Shown here: one piece after another, positions 7,796 through 14,550 of the stretch
How the letters are laid out: every line of letters begins with the position of its first letter
Position numbering within the stretch: position 1 is the stretch's first letter
Assembly (NCBI GenBank): GCA_900770395.1
Contig: CAAGKM010000005.1
Coordinates: forward strand, 1 to 15,157
DNA from: an uncultured Prevotella sp.
GTDB taxonomy: Bacteria > Bacteroidota > Bacteroidia > Bacteroidales > Bacteroidaceae
Length of the DNA stretch: 15,157 nucleotides
Direction: 5' to 3'
Program-made: the position numbers and the translations under genes
Notes under the pieces: generated by a model
Told to the model about the DNA's origin: nothing
The model's input: only the letters and a program-made list of their open reading frames with translations
Databases searched by the model: none

Positions 7796-7979
7796 CTCTT
7801 TTTTTTCGAATAAACGAAATTTCAACAACAGTTTAGACACTTTATACTAAAAAATAAGTTAAAAGTAATACTTATTATTGATTTATATCAAGATATTTTA
7901 CTTATGTAAGGAAGTTTTAGTTAACGAAGTTTAAATATACATATTTTTATCAATATCAGCAAAAAAAATTACGAAAACG
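7796..7979. other. A/T-rich intergenic stretch without recognisable genes
   Basis: This is part of the 710-base gap between the divergent metallophosphoesterase and thiD genes. It is strongly A/T-rich, has no plausible coding frame, and holds only the upstream part of the minus-strand promoter at its left end. I see no repeat or hairpin of note in it. Confidence 0.5.
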
Positions 7980-8011
7980 TTTGCAGGATACAAAAAACTT
8001 GTGTACCTTTG
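7980..8011 (+). promoter_or_regulatory. Bacteroidetes-type promoter for a candidate small RNA
   Basis: TTTG (7980-7983), 20 bases, then TACCTTTG (8004-8011) gives a full match to the sigma-ABfr consensus. The predicted start is near 8017. No ATG-initiated frame follows; a terminator lies about 60-85 bases downstream. Confidence 0.75.
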
Positions 8012-8016
8012 CAGTG

Positions 8017-8110
8017 TTATCCTGATAAACAATCTTTTTACCTTAAAAAAAGACTAGTACCTATTGAATTGAAGAGCGGCAGCCTGCGAAGGTCACCGCT
8101 TTTATTTTTT
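8017..8110 (+). ncRNA. Candidate free-standing small RNA (about 94 nt)
   Basis: A consensus promoter ends at 8011 and a strong intrinsic terminator sits at 8072-8110, so a transcript of about 94 nt is expected. It contains no ATG, and its one GTG is outside any useful frame (a stop follows after two codons). The 5' half can form a hairpin, CTTTTT (8034-8039) with AAAAAG (8047-8052). A mostly single-stranded linker follows (ACTAGTACCTATTGAATT, 8053-8070), then the terminator hairpin. It could instead be a terminated leader, but a second promoter lies between it and thiD. I cannot name a family. Confidence 0.55.
8072..8110 (+). terminator. Rho-independent terminator of the candidate small RNA
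   Basis: AAGAGCGG (8072-8079) pairs with CCGCTTTT (8096-8103), including one G-U pair. A small internal loop follows, then inner pairing GCC (8082-8084) with GGT (8091-8093) around TGCGAA. The U-rich tract TTTTATTTTTT (8100-8110) comes directly after the stem. Confidence 0.8.
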
Positions 8111-8201
8111 GCAACGTAACTACTCTCTAACTTTGCAACATCATCAGTATAATATAAGTTAAAAAACTGACCGTAATGATGGCAATTATGGATAAAATTG
8201 C

Positions 8202-8209
8202 TATCTTTG
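8202..8209 (+). promoter_or_regulatory. Probable promoter -7 box of the thiamin operon
   Basis: TATCTTTG is an exact TAnnTTTG, and its expected start point (about 8215) lies just before the 5' strand of riboswitch stem P1 at 8220. No clear TTTG lies 19-21 bases upstream, so the -33 element is weak. Confidence 0.6.
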
Positions 8210-8219
8210 CATCACTAAA

Positions 8220-8305
8220 AGAGAAATAGGGGTGCCGCATGATTATGCAGCTGAGATTATACCCGTAGAACCTGATGCAGATAATACTGCCGAAGGGAGT
8301 GCTCT
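8220..8305 (+). promoter_or_regulatory. TPP riboswitch (THI element) aptamer
   Basis: The conserved THI-box elements occur in order: GGGGTGCC (8229-8236), CTGAGA (8251-8256), ACCC (8261-8264), GAACCTGAT (8268-8276) and GAAGGGA (8292-8298). Predicted pairings are P1 AGAG (8220-8223) with CTCT (8302-8305), P2 GGGG/T with ACCC, a short P3 GCAT (8237-8240) with ATGC (8245-8248), and P5 GCAG (8277-8280) with CTGC (8287-8290). When thiamin pyrophosphate binds, expression of the downstream thiamin genes is expected to fall. The aptamer ends 117 bases before thiD. Confidence 0.95.
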
Positions 8306-8421
8306 ATATATTATATATAATAAGGTGTAGGGCAGTTTCTATTCCGTAAATCCCATAACTGGCTACCAGTCATAACACATCTCTTTCTCACAGAAAAAAG
8401 ATACAATAAATTGAAACTGTT
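8306..8421 (+). promoter_or_regulatory. Riboswitch expression platform (probable translational control)
   Basis: After an alternating T/A stretch (8305-8320) there is a perfect small hairpin, ACTGG-CTA-CCAGT (8358-8370), flanked on both sides by CATAAC. The segment TCATAACA (8370-8377) is exactly complementary to TGTTATGA (8418-8425), which contains the thiD start codon. There is no strong hairpin followed by a U-tract, so control of translation, or Rho-dependent ending, is more likely than an intrinsic terminator. The switching mechanism is inferred. Confidence 0.45.
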
Positions 8422-9282
8422 ATGATGAAGTATATCTGTGCTTTGACTATTGCAGGCTCAGACAGTTGCGGCGGGGCAGGCATACAGGCCGACATCAAGA
8501 CAATGTCGGCTCTTGGAGTGTATGCGGCATCTGCCATCACCTCGGTGACAGTGCAAAACACTTTGAAAGTAAGTGCTATTCAAGCTATAAGCCCTGACAT
8601 TGTGAGCGGACAGATAAAGGCTGTGATGGAGGATATCCGTCCACAAGCCGTTAAGATAGGCATGGTGAACGACTGCGATACAATTCTTGCCATCGCTTCC
8701 GCATTAACCAAATTCCGTGATATGGCATGGCAAGCATTAGTTGTAGATCCTGTGATGGTTTCCACCAGCGGATGCCGACTGATGCAGGAGGATGCCTTAT
8801 CTGCCTTTTGCGACAAATTATTGCCCATCGCCACTCTGCTCACTCCAAACATTCCAGAGGCTGAGGTGCTTTCAGGCATGAGGATTCTCACCATCGAGGA
8901 CATGCACCTTGCGGCACGCCGAATACTCGACCAAGGATGCAGGGCTGTGCTGATAAAAGGAGGACACATGGAAGGCAACCAAAAGGTTGACATGCTCTAT
9001 ACCAAAGAAGGGAGCATCGTGGACGGACAGGATGCGGCAAATCCCGTTAGCAGCTATGTACATGAGACGATAGACACACGCAACACCCATGGCACAGGCT
9101 GCACGCTCTCATCTGCCATCACCTCATTCATAGCAAGAGGAATGAGCCTTACCGATGCCGTTGGTGCGGCAAAGGAATATCTGTCTGGGGCTATCGAGAC
9201 AGGCAAGGACGTGGAGATTGGCGGCGGTCACGGTCCCGTGAACCACTTTTATAATCCTGAGAAACTAATCATAATCAACTAA
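8422..9282 (+). CDS. thiD: Hydroxymethylpyrimidine / HMP-phosphate kinase
   Basis: ThiD phosphorylates HMP and HMP-P to HMP-PP, the pyrimidine substrate of ThiE. This 286-residue ribokinase-fold protein has the substrate loop AGSDSCGGAGIQAD (11-24), the family's VVDPVM (107-112), a TPNIPEAEVL segment (141-150), the ATP anion hole with catalytic Asp/Cys region THGTGCTLSSA (222-232), and the ThiD-type C-terminal GGGHGPVNHF (267-276). It stands alone, not fused to ThiE as in some bacteria. The start could be either Met1 (8422) or Met2 (8425). It is the first gene after the TPP riboswitch, with no Shine-Dalgarno sequence, as is usual in Bacteroidetes. ThiE follows 13 bases later. Confidence 0.96.
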   Translation: MMKYICALTIAGSDSCGGAGIQADIKTMSALGVYAASAITSVTVQNTLKVSAIQAISPDIVSGQIKAVMEDIRPQAVKIGMVNDCDTILAIASALTKFRDMAWQALVVDPVMVSTSGCRLMQEDALSAFCDKLLPIATLLTPNIPEAEVLSGMRILTIEDMHLAARRILDQGCRAVLIKGGHMEGNQKVDMLYTKEGSIVDGQDAANPVSSYVHETIDTRNTHGTGCTLSSAITSFIARGMSLTDAVGAAKEYLSGAIETGKDVEIGGGHGPVNHFYNPEKLIIIN

Positions 9283-9295
9283 TAAATAACAGACT

Positions 9296-9925
9296 ATGAT
9301 ACAGTATATTTCAAACAAAAACGACCGTTACAGTCACCTACAGGGCATTCAGCTTGCTCTTGAAGGAGGCTGCCGCTGGATTCAGCTGCGTATGAAAGAC
9401 TGCTCCGACGATGAAATCATCCCTGTGGCAAAGAAGGTAAAGGAACTATGCCGGCAATATGACTCAACGTTTGTCATCGACGACAATGTGCAGATAGCCA
9501 AACTTCTTGACCTTGACGGAGTGCATCTCGGCAAGAACGACATGCCTGTGAAATCAGCACGCAGCATTCTTGGCAGCAATAAAATAATCGGCGGCACAGC
9601 AAACACCTTTGAGGACGTGAAGCGGCTATATGAGGATGGTGCTGACTATATCGGTTGCGGTCCGTTCAGATTTACCACAACCAAAAAGAATCTCTCGCCC
9701 ATTCTTGGCTTGGAGGGATATCGCAATATAACCGCAAGCATGAAAGCTGCGGGAATAAATATTCCTATGGTGGCAATCGGAGGCATCACAGCCAATGACA
9801 TTAAGGACGTGATGCAGACAGGAGTAACGGGCATTGCCCTCAGCGGCACTGTGCTTAACGCGGAGAACCCGACAGAAGAAATGAAACAAATCATAAACAT
9901 ATTAGAATATGAAAAACAGCATTAA
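9296..9925 (+). CDS. thiE: Thiamin phosphate synthase
   Basis: ThiE couples HMP-PP with the thiazole phosphate to form thiamin phosphate and pyrophosphate. This 209-residue TIM barrel keeps the catalytic set: WIQLRMKD (28-35; pyrophosphate-binding Arg and Lys), FVIDDN (59-64; metal Asp), GVHLGKND (75-82), the phosphate loop GCGPFRFTTTKK (120-131), and VAIGGI (159-164). It is therefore the likely working synthase of the two ThiE-like proteins in this operon. Its 3' end overlaps thiC by 17 bases in another frame, a sign of translational coupling. Confidence 0.95.
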   Translation: MIQYISNKNDRYSHLQGIQLALEGGCRWIQLRMKDCSDDEIIPVAKKVKELCRQYDSTFVIDDNVQIAKLLDLDGVHLGKNDMPVKSARSILGSNKIIGGTANTFEDVKRLYEDGADYIGCGPFRFTTTKKNLSPILGLEGYRNITASMKAAGINIPMVAIGGITANDIKDVMQTGVTGIALSGTVLNAENPTEEMKQIINILEYEKQH

Positions 9926-11507
9926 ATTCAATTATCCTTCTTCCGAGAAGGTTTACATTGGCGGTAAGATATATCCCGACATCCGTGTTGGAATGCGTCG
10001 GGTACATCTTACCCCAACGGTCACCATAGTAAACGGTGAGCGGAAGGAAGAGGCAAATGCACCTGTGTATATCTATGACACCAGTGGTCCATACAGCGAC
10101 CCAAACATTGAGATTGACCTGCAAAAAGGGTTGCCACGCATGCGCCAGCCATGGATTGACAGCCGCAAGGAAGGCGAGACACAGATGTACTTCGCAAAGA
10201 AGGGCATTGTGACACAGGAAATGGAGTATGTTGCCATACGCGAGAACATGAACTGCGAGGAGCTTGGCATAGATACCCGCATCACTCCAGAGTTCGTGCG
10301 GCAGGAAGTGGCGGCAGGAAGAGCAGTGATACCTGCCAACAAGAAGCACCCGGAGGCAGAGCCTATGATTATCGGCACCAACTTCCTCGTGAAAATCAAC
10401 ACCAACATCGGCAACTCTGCCACCACTTCAGGTATTGAGGAAGAAGTGGAGAAGGCTGTGTGGAGCTGCAAATGGGGTGGCGACACACTGATGGATCTCT
10501 CCACAGGCAACGACATTCACGAGACCCGCGAGTGGATTCTGCGCAACTGTCCCGTACCTGTTGGCACAGTGCCAATGTATCAGGCATTCGAGAAGGTAAA
10601 CGGCAAGGCAGAGGCTCTCACATGGGAGATTTTCCGCGACACTCTCATCGAGCAGTGCGAGCAGGGAGTGGACTACTTCACAATCCACTGCGGCATCCGC
10701 CTTAAGAACATCCATCTTGCCGACAGCCGCTTGACAGGTATCGTTAGCCGTGGCGGAAGCATTATCTCAAAATGGTGTCAGGTGCACCAGCAGGAGAGTT
10801 TCCTCTATGAGCATTTCGACGACATCTGCGACATTTGCGCAAAATATGATGTTGCAATATCACTTGGCGACGGTCTCCGTCCGGGCAGCACCCACGATGC
10901 CAACGATGCAGCGCAGTTTGCCGAGCTTGACACTATGGGCGAGCTGGTGGAGCGTGCATGGGCAAAGAACGTGCAGGCGTTTATCGAGGGACCTGGACAT
11001 GTGCCGATGCACAAGATAAAGGAAAACATGGAACGTCAGATTGAGAAATGCCACGGAGCACCATTCTACACGCTCGGTCCGTTGGTGACCGACATCGCCC
11101 CGGCTTACGACCACATCACCTCAGCCATAGGAGCTTCAATGATAGGCTGGTATGGCACTGCAATGCTCTGCTACGTCACACCGAAAGAGCATCTGGCACT
11201 GCCTGAGAAAGAAGATGTGCGTACAGGTGTGGTGACTTATAAGATTGCAGCCCACGCTGCCGACCTTGCAAAGGGACACCCGGGAGCAACTGTCCGCGAT
11301 GATGCGTTGAGCAAAGCACGCTACGACTTCCGATGGAAAGACCAGTTCAATCTGTCGCTTGACCCTGAGCGCGCACTTGAGTACTACAAGACCAGCAACC
11401 GTGTGGACGCCAACTACTGCACCATGTGCGGTCCTAACTTCTGCGCCGCACGAATCAGCCACTCGCTCAAGAGCTGCGAAGAATTAGAAGGAGATAAAAG
11501 GAGTTAA
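9909..11507 (+). CDS. thiC: Phosphomethylpyrimidine synthase (radical SAM HMP-P synthase)
   Basis: ThiC rearranges aminoimidazole ribotide into HMP-P using S-adenosylmethionine and a [4Fe-4S] cluster. The cluster-binding CxxCxxxxC is at the C terminus (Cys504, Cys507, Cys512, in YCTMCGPNFC). Other family hallmarks are IGTNFLVKINTNIGNS, GGDTLMDLSTG, FTIHCGI, LGDGLRPGS and EGPGHVPMH. At 532 residues it matches the shorter bacterial ThiC proteins. The start ATG at 9909 lies within the end of thiE. The stop codon is part of a 10-bp intercistronic hairpin before thi4. The cluster is oxygen-labile, in keeping with an anaerobic host. Confidence 0.97.
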   Translation: MKNSIKFNYPSSEKVYIGGKIYPDIRVGMRRVHLTPTVTIVNGERKEEANAPVYIYDTSGPYSDPNIEIDLQKGLPRMRQPWIDSRKEGETQMYFAKKGIVTQEMEYVAIRENMNCEELGIDTRITPEFVRQEVAAGRAVIPANKKHPEAEPMIIGTNFLVKINTNIGNSATTSGIEEEVEKAVWSCKWGGDTLMDLSTGNDIHETREWILRNCPVPVGTVPMYQAFEKVNGKAEALTWEIFRDTLIEQCEQGVDYFTIHCGIRLKNIHLADSRLTGIVSRGGSIISKWCQVHQQESFLYEHFDDICDICAKYDVAISLGDGLRPGSTHDANDAAQFAELDTMGELVERAWAKNVQAFIEGPGHVPMHKIKENMERQIEKCHGAPFYTLGPLVTDIAPAYDHITSAIGASMIGWYGTAMLCYVTPKEHLALPEKEDVRTGVVTYKIAAHAADLAKGHPGATVRDDALSKARYDFRWKDQFNLSLDPERALEYYKTSNRVDANYCTMCGPNFCAARISHSLKSCEELEGDKRS

Positions 11508-11523
11508 CTTCCCTTAACTCCTT
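11498..11523 (+). promoter_or_regulatory. Intercistronic hairpin spanning the thiC stop codon
   Basis: AAGGAGTTAA (11498-11507) and TTAACTCCTT (11514-11523) form a perfect 10-bp stem with the loop CTTCCC. The thiC stop TAA is the end of the 5' arm. No U-tract follows, so it is not a classical terminator; it may set mRNA stability or the relative amounts of thiC and thi4 products. Confidence 0.65.
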
Positions 11524-11557
11524 AACAAAGAAAATTAATTTTTAAATATATAAAGAA

Positions 11558-12331
11558 ATGATAGAGACACAAGTATCTAAAGGTATTATCAGTACCTATT
11601 TTGACAAACTTCAGCGTAACCTTAACCTCGATGTTGCCATTGTTGGCGGCGGTCCTTCAGGCATCGTTGCCGCCTATTATCTTGCAAAGGCGGGTCTGCG
11701 TGTGGCACAGTTCGACCGTAAGCTGTCACCCGGCGGCGGAATGTGGGGCGGCGCTATGATGTTCAACCAGATTGTAATTCAGGAAGAGGCAATGCACATT
11801 GTGAAGGACTTCGACATCAACTACGAGGCTTTCGAGGACGGGCTCTACACCATCGACTCTGTGGAGAGCACCTCTGCCCTGCTCTACCACGCAGTGCATG
11901 CCGGCGCCACAATCTTCAACTGCTATTCCGTTGAGGATGTGATTTTCAAGAACAATGTTGTGAGCGGCGTTGTGGTAAACTGGACTCCAGTGCTCCGTGA
12001 AGGCCTGCATGTTGACCCGCTCAACATCATCGCCAAGTGTGTAATCGACGGAACCGGGCACGACAGCGAGATGTGCAAGGTTGTGGCACGCAAGAACGGC
12101 ATTGAGCTTGACACAGCCACTGGCGGTGTTATCGGTGAGCGTTCACTCGACGTGGTTGAGGGAGAGCGCATGGTTGTTGAAGGCACCCGCGAGGTTTACC
12201 CTGGACTCTACGTCTGCGGTATGGCTTCATCTGCTGTTGCAGGTACTCCCCGCATGGGACCAATCTTCGGCGGCATGATGCTTTCGGGCAAGAAGGTTGC
12301 CGACCTCATCATCGAGAAGCTTAAAAAATAA
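11558..12331 (+). CDS. thi4: Thi4-type thiazole synthase (ribulose-1,5-bisphosphate-like, sulfide-dependent class)
   Basis: Thi4 builds the ADP-thiazole precursor of thiamin from NAD+, glycine and sulfur. This 257-residue protein has the Rossmann dinucleotide motif VGGGPSG (29-35) followed by an acidic/aromatic stretch, then SPGGGMWGGAMMFN (57-70), GTGHD (165-169), and the C-terminal PRMGPIFGGMMLSGKK (231-246). In yeast Thi4 the sulfur comes from Cys205 in the TQCCMDPNV region; the matching segment here is GLHVDPLN, with His151 in that place, as in the methanogen enzyme, which uses free sulfide and turns over many times. It takes the operon position normally filled by thiS/thiG/thiH/thiF in Bacteroides. 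It starts 50 bases after thiC and is followed 10 bases later by the ThiE-like gene. The alignment was made by eye against remembered sequences. Confidence 0.93.
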   Translation: MIETQVSKGIISTYFDKLQRNLNLDVAIVGGGPSGIVAAYYLAKAGLRVAQFDRKLSPGGGMWGGAMMFNQIVIQEEAMHIVKDFDINYEAFEDGLYTIDSVESTSALLYHAVHAGATIFNCYSVEDVIFKNNVVSGVVVNWTPVLREGLHVDPLNIIAKCVIDGTGHDSEMCKVVARKNGIELDTATGGVIGERSLDVVEGERMVVEGTREVYPGLYVCGMASSAVAGTPRMGPIFGGMMLSGKKVADLIIEKLKK

Positions 12332-12341
12332 TATCCCAATT

Positions 12342-12932
12342 ATGAAATGGATAGTAATAACCTCTCCCGACTTTCTGCCGGGAGAGGCTTCATTTATAGA
12401 TTGTCTGTTCCGCCACGGCATGGACTTGCTACATCTGCGCAAGCCCGACTCCACAATAGAGTTGTGTCGCCAACTGTTGCATGAGATTCCCAATGAGTGG
12501 CACAACCGCATCGTGTTGCACGACCATTTCCAGCTTGCCACGGAGTTCTCTTTGCACGGCGTACATCTCAACCGCCGCAATCCTGTTGCACCTGATAAAT
12601 TCAGCGGCAGCATATCACGCTCATGTCATAGTTTAGAGGAAATGGTGGAGAGCAAACCTAATTGCGACTATGTGTTCCTAAGTCCCATCTTCAACAGCAT
12701 CTCAAAACAGGGTTACTGTTCCGCATTCACTCCCGATACGTTAGAACTGGCGGCTAAACAAGGCATAATCGACCATAAGGTTATTGCCCTTGGCGGCATC
12801 ACCCGCGACTGTCTGCCGCAATTGAAGGCCTGGCATTTCGGAGGAGCCGCCTTCCTCGGTGACATCTGGCAGCGCAAAAACACGGAAAACGTGGAAGAAT
12901 ATTTGGACGCTATTTGCAGAAGCTTATTATGA
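12342..12932 (+). CDS. ThiE/TenI-like protein, second paralogue
   Basis: A 196-residue TIM-barrel protein of the ThiE/TenI family. It shares the outline with ThiE (LLHLRKPD at 29-36, IVLHDHF at 57-63, GVHLNRRNP at 73-81, VIALGGI at 147-153). The catalytic loops are changed: the metal Asp-Asp region is HDHF, and the phosphate loop TTTKK is replaced by SPIFNSISKQGY (114-125). It also has an extra His/Cys pair, SCHS (94-97). Bacteroides thiamin operons carry a similar gene, often called tenI or thiamine phosphate synthase. In Bacillus, TenI is a thiazole tautomerase working after ThiG, which is absent here. Start: ATG at 12342; an in-frame extension back to 12297 would overlap thi4. It is the last gene of the operon. 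Confidence 0.88.
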   Translation: MKWIVITSPDFLPGEASFIDCLFRHGMDLLHLRKPDSTIELCRQLLHEIPNEWHNRIVLHDHFQLATEFSLHGVHLNRRNPVAPDKFSGSISRSCHSLEEMVESKPNCDYVFLSPIFNSISKQGYCSAFTPDTLELAAKQGIIDHKVIALGGITRDCLPQLKAWHFGGAAFLGDIWQRKNTENVEEYLDAICRSLL

Positions 12933-12998
12933 GTTAAAATTCTATGTTCACTCCACACATAAACGTTGCTCTTTCCACAATCTTTTATGTTCATCTGC

Positions 12999-13952
12999 TT
13001 ATTCCCGGTTGTCAATGTCAATCAGGTTGTACTGCAGTTTTCCCAGTCCTATTTTCTCGGCGTAATCTACTGTCCATGTGCCGTGACGGCTGTTGATGCG
13101 CTCCTGGAGCGGGGCTGAGGTGTCGCCCTCAGCATCGCTGTGGCCGAATACGAGGTCGAGACATGCCTTGTCGAGAGCCACAGGGTCTGTGGAGGCAAGG
13201 ATGCCTATGTCGGTCATTTCCGGTTTGTGTGGGTTGCCGTCGCAGTCACAGTCAACCGAGAGGTTGTTCATCACGTTTATGTAGAGCACCTTTCCTTTCA
13301 TATATTCATGCACTGCCTGTGCGGCGGCAGCCATCGACTCAAGGAACCCGTCCTGGTTGTCGATGTGGTTCCACAGTTCCTTCACGTTCTCGGTCATTCC
13401 TGCCGTGTGTATGTATGCCTTGCCGGCTGACGACGCCACACCGATGGAGGCATTTTTCAACACTCCGCCAAATCCTCCCATGGCGTGTCCCTTGAAGTGG
13501 GCGAGGTTGATCATGAAGTCGTAGTTGGCGAGATGGCTGCCAACGAGGTTGTATTTGATGTGCTTGTCGTCCTTTACGGGTATCTTCATCGAGCCTTCCT
13601 CGTCCATGATGTCCACTGTGGCAATCTTGTCATATCCGCGCTCGGCTATGGCACGGCGGTGGTTCTCGGTCGTCGAGCGGTTGCCGCCGTATGCGGTGTT
13701 GCACTCCACGATGGTTGCCTTTGTCTCATCCACCAGCGGTTTGATGAATGCAGGGCGCAGATGGTTTGATTTCTCGCTTTCTCCCGTGGAAATCTTAAGT
13801 GCCACGCGTCCTTTAGCCTCCACTCCCAGTGCCTTGTAGATTTTTACCACAGCCTCGGGCGTGATGTTTTTGGTGAAATACACCGTTGATTTTTCCTGTG
13901 CCCCCATTGTCACCGACAACAGCAGGCTTGCTGCAATACATAATGCTCTCAT
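12999..13952 (-). CDS. Exported DUF362-family protein
   Basis: A 317-residue protein with an N-terminal signal peptide (hydrophobic core at 3-16, probable cleavage after MGA, residue 18). The body matches the DUF362 pattern as I know it: VALKISTGE early, INLAHFKGHAMGGFGGVLKN (148-167), and a late DIGILASTDPVALDKA (248-263). Some DUF362 proteins carry a C-terminal ferredoxin-type domain with two CxxCxxC clusters; none is present here, only a CDCD pair at 235-238. No enzyme activity is established for the exported form. It converges on the thiamin operon, with 66 bases between the two genes and no obvious terminator hairpin. Start ATG at 13952. Confidence 0.82.
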   Translation of the reverse strand: MRALCIAASLLLSVTMGAQEKSTVYFTKNITPEAVVKIYKALGVEAKGRVALKISTGESEKSNHLRPAFIKPLVDETKATIVECNTAYGGNRSTTENHRRAIAERGYDKIATVDIMDEEGSMKIPVKDDKHIKYNLVGSHLANYDFMINLAHFKGHAMGGFGGVLKNASIGVASSAGKAYIHTAGMTENVKELWNHIDNQDGFLESMAAAAQAVHEYMKGKVLYINVMNNLSVDCDCDGNPHKPEMTDIGILASTDPVALDKACLDLVFGHSDAEGDTSAPLQERINSRHGTWTVDYAEKIGLGKLQYNLIDIDNRE

Positions 13953-14015
13953 TCTTTACTTCAAAGTTTATTTTATGTTTCTACTCTTTTTTTTATATAA
14001 TTCTGCTTTTGGGTG

Positions 14016-14023
14016 CAAAGTTA
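14016..14023 (-). promoter_or_regulatory. Candidate -7 promoter box for the DUF362 gene
   Basis: The minus strand reads TAACTTTG (14023-14016), an exact TAnnTTTG, 64 bases before the start codon. The nearest upstream TTTG (14053-14050) is 26 bases away, wider than the usual 19-21, so the assignment is tentative. Confidence 0.4.
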
Positions 14024-14090
14024 CATAAAAAATTCCGAATGCCTTATACCAAAATTGTGGATATAATTACCCATATCCCTGTTTTGTTTT

Positions 14091-14489
14091 CTACATCTTC
14101 TTTGTGAATGCCAGTGTTACGAGTTGCCAGCCTTGTTCTGTCAGCGTGTATGTCTCACTGACAAAGAAAGGAAATGACACCTTCATTCCGTACTTCTCTG
14201 CCAACTTGCGCTTCTCAATGCGCTGTGCATACGGGTGGCATTCCATCTGCATTATCACGGGCTTTATCTCCGTGGAGTCCATATAGGCATGCGCCGTGTC
14301 TATGTGTCTGTATCCTGCACGCAGTGCTGTCAGCACGGCATTCTTGCATATCTCGTTCGAAGGCACATTGAATGTCCCGATGCCAAACTGCGGCATCTCT
14401 ACTCCGTTGCTTAACTTTACCATTGGTCCCTGTGCGTATGCCGCCATCATGCTCAGACAGCACACAACTGTAGTTAAAATTTTCTTCAT
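14091..14489 (-). pseudogene. Rearranged aldo/keto reductase remnant fused to an unrelated C-terminal tail
   Basis: A 132-residue open frame assembled from three pieces. Residues 1-20 are a signal peptide ending in AYAQ. Residues 21-69 are the start of an aldo/keto reductase (LSNGVEMPQFGIGTF; then HIDTAHAY with catalytic Asp64 and Tyr69). The sequence then jumps at residue 70 (near 14282) to a segment from much later in the same family (EIKPVIMQMECHPYAQR, 74-90), so about 120 residues holding the catalytic Lys and His are missing. After GMKV (104, near 14177) the reductase ends and an unrelated tail follows (SETYTLTEQGWQLVTLAF), resembling the last strands of a small NTF2/SnoaL-like protein. 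It cannot be a working reductase. Expression as a small secreted protein cannot be excluded. Confidence 0.8.
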
Positions 14490-14550
14490 AGTTGTATAGT
14501 CATTTTTTTATCTAATGTACTCTAACTCCCTACATTATTGCGTTTCTTTT

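Noticed and set aside
8128..8135. TAACTTTG as a further promoter before the riboswitch
   Set aside because: It is an exact -7 match, but the only TTTG upstream (8108-8111) is 16 bases away and overlaps the U-tract of the small-RNA terminator. The box at 8202-8209 is better placed for the riboswitch.
9891..10349. Minus-strand open frames opposite thiC, thiE and thiD
   Set aside because: They lie antisense to genes with full sets of catalytic motifs and show no recognisable domains.
12297..12341. Earlier start for the ThiE-like gene inside thi4
   Set aside because: The extension adds a Ser/Arg/Asn-rich stretch that is antifamilial, while MKWIVITSPD at 12342 matches the first strand of the barrel.
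12933..12998. Terminator between the thiamin operon and the DUF362 gene
   Set aside because: I looked for a G/C-rich stem with a U-tract in this convergent gap and found none.
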